Of a stretch of 64,000 bases of DNA, positions 1-9,910 are shown piece by piece (within the stretch, counting starts at the first letter, position 1; each line of letters begins with the position of its first letter). Both the position numbers and the translations under genes were made by a program. The notes under the pieces were generated by a model. That model was not told the origin of the DNA and ran no database searches. It was given only the letters and a program-made list of their open reading frames with translations. Origin of the DNA: Serripes groenlandicus (lineage: Eukaryota; Mollusca; Bivalvia; Cardiida; Cardiidae); contig JASEVX010000017.1 in assembly GCA_031761405.1 (NCBI GenBank), positions 11,605,200 through 11,669,199 of the forward strand. Reading direction: 5' to 3'.

Positions 1-1240
1 GCACGCTTCATTTTGCGGCGGAGGTCGAATATGAGATGACATTAATCACTCCCGGACAAGGTGTCCTTGTTTATGTTATATAGGTCTCCGCTCGGTGGTC
101 TGCGAACGAATGGATCTAATTGTTAAAGTTAAAGGCTTTTTTACCCACCGTTGGAATAGTGGATGGAAATGTTTAAAACGTGCATCACCGATAGGACCTT
201 GATGGTGAAGCGACAACTGTGTTTTACCGCTTACCACAGACATAATTGATATGTCGTCTGCTCCTATTACATGTTCCCAAACAATTGTAATAATACCGAT
301 TTAAGTATTGTTTTATTCATGTAATGTTTAAAACATTATCATTATTTGTAATATCCCATTTTGTCGCAATATTTTCAAAGGTCATCTGCTGCAAAGGCGT
401 TTAAATGTCGTTTGCATCGAGTAATGGATTGTAACACTTTCTGCAAAACATTTGTGAATTTAGTAAAATGGTTGCATTACTAGTATTCGTGTTGAATACG
501 ATCGGCCATGGACAATTGAAACCTCAACCCATAGATTTGCACAATATGAAAAAAGTCATATCTCCTTTAATGTTGACCTTGCTTTTAAGCAGTGTATTAT
601 ACACAGGTTGAAATCGGCGTTCTGGTTTCGGTTTGTGTCTACAATGATAAAACATGTAATAAAAAAACGTAATTCCAGTTTACAATTTGATTCGAAATAA
701 CCGCTGCTATATGTTGTAAATCAATTTGTGTATATCTCTAAAAACATATAGGTTTCAAAGAATTTTAATCATTAATTTAGAGCTAAAGTAAATATAAAAT
801 CTTGCCAAGAAAAGATATAGGTTGTTATAGGTGTATTCCGTCATGTTGCTGTTTATAAGAGAAAACTATCGACAGATTTTTGAGAAATTAAAGACCAAAA
901 CAAAATTGAACTTAAGTGATGGGTGTTTTTTTGCATCGAGATATAGGTCCCCTTTTTTCAATGGGCCGTATATCTTATACTAATATAGCAAGAACGATCA
1001 AAGTCATGTTTGCTTAATGTCTATTGTATGTTCTTTGATTGATTATATTTAAATGTTGTTTTAACAACTAAAATGACTTCTGTGACATCTCAAACATAGG
1101 CGAACTGAATACGGTCGCCTTAAGATACTTTCGCCTTAATGAATGGGGTTTTAGCACGGATATTCGCCTTAATGTAGTATCCATACGCGCATGCGTAGTA
1201 ACTCAGGCAACAAGATGTAGTTTGCACATGCGCAATTCGT
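1..1240. other. non-coding stretch, nothing recognised
   Basis: AT-rich sequence without a convincing open reading frame, RNA gene or repeat family that I recognise. It lies left of the point where similarity to unit B begins (about 1250). Confidence 0.5.
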
Positions 1241-1249
1241 GACAACAGA

Positions 1250-1640
1250 GAGACGCCTATACTACTAATTACGTTCTGAACGCACTAGGGACGAGATGAG
1301 GACGTGGTTATAGCAAATTAAACTGTCTGTGAACAAGGGGATCGAGTGACGAAATAGTTAGAACGGATTTCGACGTACAAGGAACGAATTAGAACTAGTT
1401 TCGAACGAGTTTAAACTGACTATAGACGGGCTTGTACTTTTTGGAAACGGTATCCCCATGACGGTATCTCCATGAGGTGAAAGGCAATTTTTCCGACCTG
1501 AACTTAATATAAATACTGCACACGGGCTAAAGACGAGATAGACGTATCGAGAACTGTTGATGAATGAACTAGGGTCGCACTGTAGACATTGTCCGGCCAA
1601 AAGCTATACGTTCTAACAAGACCACAAACCGTTTTACGAT
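1250..1640. repeat. left edge of segmental duplication unit A
   Basis: This block matches 41940-42310 almost base for base over long runs, for example the shared stretch starting CTGAACGCACTAGGGACGAG. It is the leftmost place where units A and B align, followed in both by the same inverted-repeat element (1743 and 42431). The 80-residue reverse ORF here has no recognisable domain. Confidence 0.7.
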
Positions 1641-1742
1641 TTTACTAGGACGGGTTCGAGAACTAATTTGGTGTGACTGAGGCATAATTTAATTAGTCGA
1701 TACAAAAATGTAAACGCAAGTAGTTCACACCTTCTTTAATAC

Positions 1743-2000
1743 ATGAGCCATCCAGCGAGAAAACCAACATTGTGGACTCTCCGTAAAGTATCGACCCGGA
1801 TCAGCTTAAGCATGCCGCGCAGGCTTACCCGGATGGACACTTTTCGACCTCCTTTAGATTTTCTCTTTCAGGAATCATTATTCAATTTCTGTATCCCTCT
1901 GAGACGGAATGTGTCGACCCGGATCAGTCTGCGCAGGCTGATCTTTGTCGATACATTACGCAAAGTCCACAATGTTGGTTTTCTCATTGGACGGCTCATA
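1743..2000. mobile_element. MITE-like inverted-repeat element, copy 1
   Basis: A non-autonomous element about 258 bp long whose ends are inverted repeats (GAGCC-TCC-GCGAGAAAACC at the left, its complement ending in GGACGGCTCAT at the right). Inside are inverted GATCAGCCTGCGCAGGCTGA-like segments. Related copies are at 23470, 25808, 32447, 33426, 42431 and 55064. The 94-residue ORF is a by-product of the repeat and not a gene. Confidence 0.75.
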
Positions 2001-2094
2001 TCAGATCGAGCTCGTCTCAACATCTAGAAGTGGCACATGTAGGTTTCAACCTCATTCCCGTTGCACAATTTATCTATTGATTGATTGAGGTTTA

Positions 2095-2410
2095 ACACCG
2101 TTTCCAGCATTGTTTAACCAAATCACGATGACGATGGTAACTCTTGCCACGTCTTTGAAATGTACACAACGCTTAAACATCGCTTTGCATATGGATCTTG
2201 CTACGCATTGTTCAGAAATGTTGTTTATAAAGTCGTGTGAAGCATACTAAGAAACTGTTGTTAAATTTGTGCATACCAACATAATAGTCAACATCCATCC
2301 AGGGACGTATATCTTATCTAATATCCTGATCCATGTATAAAGCATGGGTATCCTACCGTACTTAAGTATTTAAAAGAATTTGCCAGCAGATAGATTGAGC
2401 TGGAAATCAA
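2095..2410. repeat. duplicated block shared with 44485-44725
   Basis: Similarity to unit B resumes here (shared GGTAACTCTTGCCACGTCT and GTTTATAAAGTCGTGT). It ends at GCCAGCAG near 2396. Unit A then has about 6.2 kb that unit B lacks, and unit B has about 1.7 kb before this block that unit A lacks. Confidence 0.65.
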
Positions 2411-2461
2411 CCGAAAGCATGGTCTAGATATAAATAGTGAGCTTTGCTCATGGAACCTTAT

Positions 2462-2487
2462 TGACGCCGCGTGGAAGCGCGGCGTCA
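2462..2487. repeat. short perfect GC-rich hairpin
   Basis: TGACGCCGCG is followed after six bases by CGCGGCGTCA, a perfect 10-bp stem in an AT-rich context. It may be an end or stem of an unrecognised repeat. No function can be assigned. Confidence 0.5.
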
Positions 2488-2709
2488 GTATGGAATAGGT
2501 TTTAATTTTGTACCATGGGGTGACGTAATCAAAAAGGGAGAAACCCACAGATATTATTGTAAAGAAAAACTCTGTAATATGTTTGAAAAAACAGCCTATA
2601 TGGTTGAATAAATTGTATAAACTGATTTAAGAAACAACAAGATACAAAATATGTACATCTTTCACAGTTGTTACAAAACTTTAGATACATTTAAATTGTG
2701 TTTAATAAC

Positions 2710-3832
2710 TGTTCCCCAACTAATTAGGCTAAGCTTTTTTTATGAGTTGATTTACGGAGTTCACTAGGCTACGCTGTTTTAATTGTTTGGTTTACAAATT
2801 TATTGAAAATCTTGTTAACACTCTGGAAGCCGCATTTTTGACTTGAGCATGTTGAAACTTTGTCAGAATGTTTGTCTTATGATATCTAGCCCAAGTTTGA
2901 ATATAGGTCATGTCGGGTCAAAAACTAGGTCACTAGGCTAAATTGAAGGAAAATCTGGAAAACACTCTGGAAGGCATATTTTAAACTTGAGCATGTTGAC
3001 ACTTTGTCAGAAAGTTTGTCTCGATTATATTTAGGCCAAGTTTGAAACTGGGTCATGTCGGGTCAAAAACTAGGTCACTAGGCCAAATTTAATGAACATC
3101 TTGTTAACACTCTGGAAGCCGTATTTTTGGCTTGAACATGTTGAACATTTGTCAGAATGTTTGTCTTAGTGATATCTTGGCCGAGTTTGAATATAGATCA
3201 TGTCGGGTCAAAAACTAGGTCAATAGGCCAAATTTAAAGAAAAGCTTGTTAACACTCTGGAAGCCGCATTGTTTACTTGAGCATGTTGAAACTTTCTCAG
3301 AAAGTTTGTCTTGATGATATCTAGGCCAAGTTTGATTATTGGTCATGTCTGGTAAAAAACTAGGTCACTAGGCCAAATGTAAGGAACATCTTGTTAACAC
3401 TTTGGAAGCCACTTTTTTGGCTTGAGCATGATGAAACTATGTTGGAATGTTTGTCTTAGTAATATCTAGGCTAAGTTTAAATGTAGGTCATGACCGGTCA
3501 AAAACTAGGTCACTAGGCCAAATTTAAGGAAAGTCTTATTAACACTTTGGAAGCCACATTTTTGGGTTGAGCATGTTGAAACTTTCTCAGAATGTTTGTC
3601 TTAGTGATATCTAGGTAAAGTTCGAATATGGGTCACGTCAGGACAACTAGGTCACTAGGCTAAATTGCAGAACAATCTAGTTAACACTATAGAGATTGCA
3701 TTTTTGACTTGAGCAGCTTGAAATTTTGTCAGAAAATTTGTCTAGATGATATTGCCATTGGCGCTGAAAGAGTAAAGTCTTATATAACCCATTCTCAGGT
3801 GAGCGATTCCAGGGCATCATGGCCCTCTTGTT
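2710..3832. repeat. tandem array, about 143-bp monomer, seven diverged copies
   Basis: The phrase AACACTCTGGAAGCC or a close variant recurs near 2818, 2960, 3106, 3251, 3396, 3541 and 3683, each followed by the motif TCAAAAACTAGGTCACTAGG. The array ends at a GGTGAGCGATTCCAGGGC / ATGGCCCTCTTGTT tail. That tail also ends other dispersed repeats in the window, so the whole is probably one interspersed element with internal tandem structure. Confidence 0.75.
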
Positions 3833-4785
3833 TCCAATTTATTTCTGTTGTATTACTAAACTTAAAACGTTCCTCCCCATGCAGTTGTTAATTCAGACCA
3901 TTGTATTCTTGCTATATGTTGACTATACATGAAAACTTTTTCTTTTAATTTCATAAATGCTTAATTTCGATATTAAATATCTTTAAACTTGTTAGAATTA
4001 TTTGTATATTTTGTTTATATACTCTCGGTTTTTTTTTATCATACTTCTGCTCAACTGGAAGGAGAATCGACTTCCCTCTCTCCTTCCAAAGCTTGTGTCA
4101 CACTTAACTTATAACTAGAGGCATTAACACTTAAGTTAATATCTGTTAATATTTCAGTATCTATGTTTTTTGTTTGTCTAATTGATCTAGTTAGAGCAGA
4201 TTTAAAATTAAGAAACTTCAGCTTGTTTTGTTGCAGTCAATGTTAAGCAAACGGTAAAACAAATAGTTTGAAGACTTAACTCGTCAATTCACGACTAAAT
4301 TTTACATGCTGAATATCATATAGATCGTAGCATATAAAGTATATACTCCACTCCCTACGTCAAAATGGACCCTTTTTGCTATTGATAACATTTTATTATA
4401 GACTATGGTATCCAGGTGAGCAATAAGGAACATCTCGGCCTTCTTGTTTAAGATAAAGGTACATTTGGCCTTCTTTACATCCTGTCCGTTTGCACAGGTT
4501 ATTTAAATGTTTTGAACTGCATCTGCTTTCCTTTAAGTCATGCCTTAAAAGCATGCGCGGCGTCTTTGATGCTTAGCATCAAAATTCGTCTTGTATGTAA
4601 TTTGTAACGAGTGTAGATTCGGAGCATCCTGTCCATCCGCCCAATCCGATCTGCATCTACTGTTAGTTCATAACTCACGTCCAACTCGAAAAAAACTTCT
4701 GATAATCCTAGTAAATTTCAACATCATGGATGCATATGAGTATCTGGAACTACACGTGTCACAGACACCCGGATGTGGGCGTTTT
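3833..4785. other. non-coding stretch with repeat tails
   Basis: AT-rich and without a convincing gene. It includes a second repeat tail near 4415-4448 (GGTGAGCAATAAGG then CTTCTTGTTT) and a hairpin TGATGC-TTA-GCATCA near 4567-4582. Short ORFs here have no recognisable domain. Confidence 0.45.
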
Positions 4786-5262
4786 CTTAAGCACGACTCA
4801 TTAGTTGCCGGGCAGAAGCCCGCGACTTCTATTTTTAATAGCTTTTCGGTAATGACAAGGGAGGAGAGTAATTATTAGAAAGAAAACAAATTTAAATGTT
4901 TCGAACATATTACAATTGTGATTGTTTAAAAACACTTAGTTATGACACATCTAAAATGAAATAAATGATACGATTTTTAAGTATTTGCAGTTTCTTTATT
5001 TTGACTCGCATTTATGTTTTTGTTTTTTGTCTTATTTACGAAGACAAATGAGTCCCTGCTAGACTTGCTGCAGACTGTTATGTGTCAATATCGAGATAAA
5101 AGTCACGTCGGATTCTACTTTTAGTAGCAACTTTAACTTACTGAATGTTATTTTCATGTTCAAAGAGGTGTCTTGATTTATGTAGAATTCATTTAATAAT
5201 GTTAATCCATGAATATCTAAAATAGGAACTGTTTCTAAGTTAAATATGTTGATCAAGTGATT
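4786..5262. repeat. dispersed repeat, intact arrangement
   Basis: The left part (GCCGGGCAGAAGCCCGCGAC) matches 34140-34560 and the right part (TTTAACTTACTGAATGTTAT) matches 39130-39240. Here the two parts are contiguous. In the other locus about 4.6 kb separates them, so that locus probably received later insertions. Confidence 0.6.
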
Positions 5263-5426
5263 ACCGAATACCGACTGCGTAGATAAATCTCCTTTGCAGA
5301 GAGCCGTTCTTTACAATCACTTACAAATAGTTAATTATAGGTGATTTAAAGTGTTTTTTTGGTTCGAAACAAATGACGAAAAGAACAAACTGAGATAAAA
5401 CTGGTTTTTATATAAAAATTACTTTG

Positions 5427-5776
5427 AATGAACACTCTCTGCCTATAAAGAGAGAAAAACGACAATTATGCGAAGAAGAAACGAATCGGGTCTTTCGTAC
5501 AAAATTATTTCGTCCTTGACAATTTTAAATTTGTCATTAGATTCCCTAGAGGCATTTTGCTTGCGATCTGCATATTGTTATGCATCAAATAACACAAGGG
5601 CGCTCACCATTATATCATTTTAAAACACACTCCCTGCCTATAAAGAGAGTGTAAAGAACGACAACTATGCAAAGAAGAAACGAATCGGGTCTTTCGTACA
5701 GAATTATTTCGTCCTTGATAAATTTAAATGTGTTATTATATTCCCCACACGCATTTTGCTTGCGATATGCATATTG
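5427..5776. repeat. two direct copies of a ~150-bp unit
   Basis: Copies start near 5427 and 5630 and share GCCTATAAAGAGAG, AAACGAATCGGGTCTTTCGT and ATTTTGCTTGCGAT. About 50 bp of unrelated sequence separates them. The arrangement suggests a local duplication or two adjacent insertions of one short element. Confidence 0.7.
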
Positions 5777-6920
5777 ACAAGATTACTCATTTCCTGTTTA
5801 TGATCAATAATTAGTTGGCTGTGTATATGATCAACCTACTTTAGAATGGAGATTGATCATAAACAATGAAAGGCTTTAATTATATTTCAATTAAGGACAT
5901 TTACTTCGTTGACAAAAAAAAGCGTATGATACATTTTCACTTGACCCCACACCTGATGTTCCAATATGCCCTTTAGTTGATAACTGGTTTGTTTTTTTCA
6001 ACTACCATAATGTAAGTGTTATGCATAACTGCAGTATGGATTTCCGGCGACATTGATGCGTTGCATAAATTTTCTCTTGTAGTATTCTGTAATTCATACG
6101 CACCAGTTGAACGAACATTGGTAACCACATGTATTTGTGATTTCTCGCCCTTCCGCAACGCATTCAAATGTTATCCCTTAATCTTAATCGTTGTTTGTTC
6201 CCAATGATCACAATCAACCTACACTAAAGCTATAAATAAAATCCTTATTTGAGACTCTAACCCAATGTTGTGACGATTCATTTGAGTACCCACAACATAA
6301 GGTTTGCTTAAATAAAAAGAGCTGAATATCCCTTTTTATCTGGACCTCTGTAAGAGGCCCTTGATGGTCTTGTATCGCTCACATTAGATGTATCGCTGTT
6401 TCGAGTAAGTAGGTAAAAAATTCCTTTTTTCCTTTCTATTTTTAGCTCTGGTAGCCATCTGGTGAATAAAGGTTTGAACAATTTTGATAAATGGCCACTT
6501 AACTTGTTCCTTATTTTGAAATTGGGCCTACGGTTCAGAAGATGTGGTTTAAAGTGTCATTTCTATCCAGAGGGAAGAAAACTCATTCAAAAGTTCAAAT
6601 CGATTTTTTTTAAAGTAAGAAGCTGAATGGGTTTGAGATTAACCACAAACATGTTACCCAAGAGCCCACACTCACAAATTATACTTTTCTCCAAGATTTT
6701 AAAAACGGAGCCGTTCATGATCATTTTCATTCCGGAATGTATCTAGTGCTTTTAAAGTAATATAAATGCTGTTTTTGGAAAGTCACAGACAACTAACATT
6801 ATCTTGGTTCCATAGTTTTCTGTGACATATCTGAAATTACTTACGCAATAAGTAAATGTTTATTGTTTGGTGTTAAACTCCGCTTTCAACATGTTTTATG
6901 TTATATCACGTAGTTACCAG
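5777..6920. other. non-coding stretch
   Basis: No gene recognised. An imperfect inverted repeat lies near 5797-5872 (TTTATGATCAAT versus ATTGATCATAAA). A block near 6250-6302 (CAATGTTGTG and GTACCCACAACATAAGG) resembles the hairpin element at 13424. Confidence 0.4.
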
Positions 6921-6924
6921 TGCT

Positions 6925-7105
6925 ACTGGTCTATTTATCCTGACATCAGCCAGTCAGTCGTAATGCTAACCCTACAACCCTCAGCGCCACGGAAGGCAGC
7001 TTTACTATCAATTTTAATGTGGTATGACCCGGCAAGGGATCAAACCTGTGACCGCCCGCATCCAAGGTGGACGCTCTTCCACAACATCATCGAGGCGGTC
7101 AAGTA
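6925..7105 (-). mobile_element. tRNA-derived SINE-like element
   Basis: On the minus strand a degenerate pol III promoter is visible: an A-box-like GTGGAAGAGCGTCC followed by a B-box-like AGGTTTGATCCC about 30 nt later, then a non-tRNA body with GGCGCTGAGGGTTGTAGGGT. This is the layout of tRNA-headed SINEs. Cloverleaf pairing is not preserved, so it is not a functional tRNA gene. Confidence 0.55.
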
Positions 7106-7143
7106 AATGTTTATCTAGTGCTAAACTAATTATGCTGTTTATT

Positions 7144-7289
7144 AGATGATTTACGGTATGTCACAAGAAAATACGATTCTCTTATTTCATAATAGTGAAG
7201 ATCGGTATGTACTTATGCACTATGATCAGGGTCTTCACTATTAGGAAATAAGAGAATGTTAGTTTTCTGTGACATGCCTGAAATCATCT
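7144..7289. mobile_element. foldback MITE, about 146 bp
   Basis: Two arms of about 58 bp (7144-7201 and 7232-7289) are complementary with few mismatches: AGATGATTT and GTCACA near the left edge pair with their complements at the right, and ATTCTCTTATTTC pairs with GAAATAAGAGAAT. About 30 bp of loop separates them. Confidence 0.75.
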
Positions 7290-7499
7290 ATATCCCATAC
7301 ACAGCATAAACACACTTATTGTGTATCTGTGCTTCAATGAGTTATTTTTATAACAGTTGACTTGTGTACACTTTATTCCTTGTAACAAGAGGTGTTGGAG
7401 GACAGCGCACTGAACTTTTTCGTGCTTGCCAATAAAACAAAACCTTAACAAAGTACTTTATCATATTATTTATAAGCAAAGTATTTTATAAGTCGAAAA

Positions 7500-7935
7500 A
7501 GGTCATAATTATTACGAAAACCGTAACTGAGTTATGTACTCTTGGCTGTTTGTGGAGGTAAAGATGGTTAATACATATTGTAAGTGTTCAACCTATATCT
7601 CTAAAGGTTTTGAAAAAAATGATTTGGTATGAATAAATCAAAAAAGGGCCATAATACTTACAAACACCTTGACAGAGTTATGTACTCTTGTCTGTTGATG
7701 GTAATAATGATGGTAAATAAGTAGTGTAAGTGTATAAGCTATATCTCGAATGGTCTTTTTAAAAAAAGTGGCGTGGTACGAAAAAACTTAACCTAAATTC
7801 TATGTCGAAAAAGGTATCATTCTTACAAAAACCTTATCAGAGTTATGTACTCTTGTCTGTTGATTGAAGTAATGATTGTGAACAAGTGTTGTCAGTTTCA
7901 AATCAATATCTCTAATGATAAAACAAAGTGAGTTG
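7500..7935. repeat. three diverged ~155-bp tandem copies
   Basis: The phrase GAGTTATGTACTCTTG followed by CTGTTTG or CTGTTGA recurs near 7530, 7674 and 7842, with similar intervening sequence. No coding potential. Confidence 0.65.
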
Positions 7936-8590
7936 TTATGAAAAACATGAACAGACACACATTGACGGATAGTGAGAGATCACAATAGCTCACTCTAGGC
8001 ACATTATGCGATGGCGAGCTAAGAATATGCAGCATGCAAAAATCAACTCCTTTCCTTATAAAGCTTGCGTAAATGTCAAGTCAATAATATTATTGCAATG
8101 TTTTGAAATATAAAATGAAAATCCGCCAAACACTTTCGGAGGAGAAGGTTTTTAAAGTTTCCACTATAGCCATATAAGACGAAACAGCCCCGCCCCCTGG
8201 CGGCCATATTTTTGTATCAATCAACATGGCCTGAAGGAATAGGGCGATCACAATAACTGACCTTGAGGACTTTGTGCTCAGGTGAGCTAAAAAGTCATTT
8301 AATCAAACAAAGGACACTTTTTGGCATGATTGAGAGAGTTCAAACCTATAACGTCATTTTTGTTGACTTAATCCTTTCCCACATTCAGATGTATTTGAAA
8401 TGTATGTGTTACAAAAATAGAAATTACTTATAATGACCAGCTTCTTTATTTGCCAATGTTTTCAACTCAATATTTTAATAGTAATATTTTCATTTGAAGA
8501 CATTTTTACCTTAATGATGTTAGTTGTATTTTGCAAATTTGTCGTATTTAGGAAAGGGTTTATAGTCCTACAAAATGCTTTGAAAGCATA
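7936..8590. other. repeat debris between arrays
   Basis: Contains tails such as GATCACAATAACTGACCTTG and TTGTGCTCAGGTGAGCTAAA near 8246-8292, a common ending of dispersed repeats in this window, and a CCCCGCCCCCTGG motif near 8190 that recurs at 8660 and 44790. No gene recognised. Confidence 0.45.
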
Positions 8591-9160
8591 ACATAAGAGG
8601 CCCAAGAGGGTCAGTATCCCTCCACTGCCGTTAGGCAAAACATAAAACTACAAACAGCCCCGCCCCCTTGTGGCCATATGTTTTAAAGTTTAAACTTATT
8701 TAATTTACATCGATTGCGAAACAAGCTTTAATCTTATAATAATCACGCTCGATGTCATCTTCCTGGATACTTAACCAGTACTCGCGCCGTTTGTGTGGAA
8801 AAATCCCAAAGGTAGAACCCGCTCATCACGGGATTCGAACCCGGGACCTTTGGTACAAGAGGCCGACGCTCTACCTCTGTACCACTGTCTTCCATATTCC
8901 ATATTTTTTTTACCAATCAGTATGGCTTGAAGGACATTCGTGGAGTGTCACCCAAGGAACATTTCTGCAAAATTATTTGAAAATCGGCGAAATAGTTTGG
9001 GAGGAGAAGATTTTTAAAGTTTTCACTAAAGTCAATATCAGGCTAATAGTCCCACCCCTCTGGCAGCCACATTGTAAGACCAATCAACATGTATTGGTGG
9101 AATCTGATAGAGAGTCACCCAAGGAATATTTCTACAATTTGTTGAATGAATATTTTCTTT
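8590..9160. repeat. dispersed repeat shared with 44735-45060, split by a SINE
   Basis: CCAAGAGGGTCAGTATCCCT, CAGCCCCGCCCCCT and CCAATCAGTATGGCTTGAA are shared with unit B. Unit A has an extra ~220-bp SINE within it. The 136-residue ORF crosses the SINE and repeat and is not a gene. Confidence 0.65.
8700..8897 (-). mobile_element. tRNA-derived SINE, copy 1
   Basis: The minus strand carries a tRNA-like head with an A-box-like GAGGTAGAGCGTCGG and a clear B box (GGGTTCGAATCCCG), then a body shared with 28386-28595 and 56823-57011. The corresponding place in unit B (about 44815) lacks it, so it inserted into unit A after duplication or was lost from B. Confidence 0.75.
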
Positions 9161-9164
9161 GAGT

Positions 9165-9384
9165 CCGACGATATTTTAACTGGACATTTAACAAATCTTT
9201 TTAATGTAATATTCGATTCAGGTTATTTTCCACAACAATGGTCGGAGGGTTACATTATTCCCGTATTTAAGAAAGTAGATAAAACCTCACCTAATAATTA
9301 CAGAGGAATAACATAAATGAGTAACTTAGGAAAGATACTTACAAGTATCTTAACCAATAGAATGAAACAGTTGTTTGAAAAATA
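9165..9384 (+). pseudogene. non-LTR retrotransposon (LINE) reverse transcriptase fragment
   Basis: The plus-strand reading frame encodes the start of a LINE-type reverse transcriptase. It contains IIPVFKK, then PNNYRGIT, an in-frame stop, and SNLGKILTSILTNR, which are typical of Jockey/RTE-like elements. Only about 70 codons remain, with no upstream endonuclease or downstream catalytic motif. The same fragment is in unit B (45065-45285), so it predates the duplication. Confidence 0.75.
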
Positions 9385-9690
9385 AATTGTCTGATTCAAA
9401 TATAATTTTACATAATTTTATTGAAATCTTTCTACATGATAAAATGAACTTTAATTGAAATGAACTTAAAATGAACTTTTCTTGGTTATTAGGAATGTTG
9501 GGAAAGAGCCATAGCCCATAACGCTATAATGGAAAATGACTTGATTCCATCTGACCTTATTAAGTTAACGGTTAATAATTGTGTATAAACAATGACCATC
9601 GTTTGCGTGAGAAGTACACACCTTTTTCCAAAATAAACATGAAACGTATATAAATATGCACATCTCTTAGTCAAGTTAAAGGACACTGTT

Positions 9691-9910
9691 TTATTTATAG
9701 TTTTGGCTTTTTGCAATACAGTAAAACGCTTTAGGGTTAAGGAGTAGTTCACACTCATAACTCCCACTTCGTGGGTCACAAGAACCGCACTTCCCTGGTA
9801 CCGGTATAAAGGTCCATCTTTGTAACAAGTGGGAAAGATAAAGGAATAACCTTGTTGTCGCTAAACTCATCCCGGGACACTTTCGTCGTCCAGTACCAAA
9901 CGTCAGAAAA
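9691..9910 (-). CDS. P450 gene A exon 6 (heme-binding exon)
   Basis: 220 nt encoding the heme loop FGTGRRKCPG, helix L and the C-terminus ending SQNYK. The acceptor is GATTGCAG. It lies 13.9 kb from exon 5, on the far side of the transposon, but frame and phase fit and the unit B counterpart confirms its membership. Confidence 0.85.

Noticed and set aside
1743..2027. 94-residue plus-strand ORF and similar ORFs at 23395-23706, 25804-26004, 32361-32543, 33453-33689 and 54937-55218
   Set aside because: All lie within copies of one inverted-repeat element, and their translations resemble each other only because the DNA is repeated. No domain and no codon conservation pattern.
8820..8890. Possible tRNA genes at the B-box matches (also 14303, 25455, 28510, 56940)
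   Set aside because: A and B boxes are visible but acceptor and anticodon stems do not pair and copies share non-tRNA bodies. SINEs are the better explanation.
8752..9162. 136-residue plus-strand ORF
   Set aside because: Runs through a SINE in antisense and a dispersed repeat. The unit B counterpart is broken differently, so no coding constraint.
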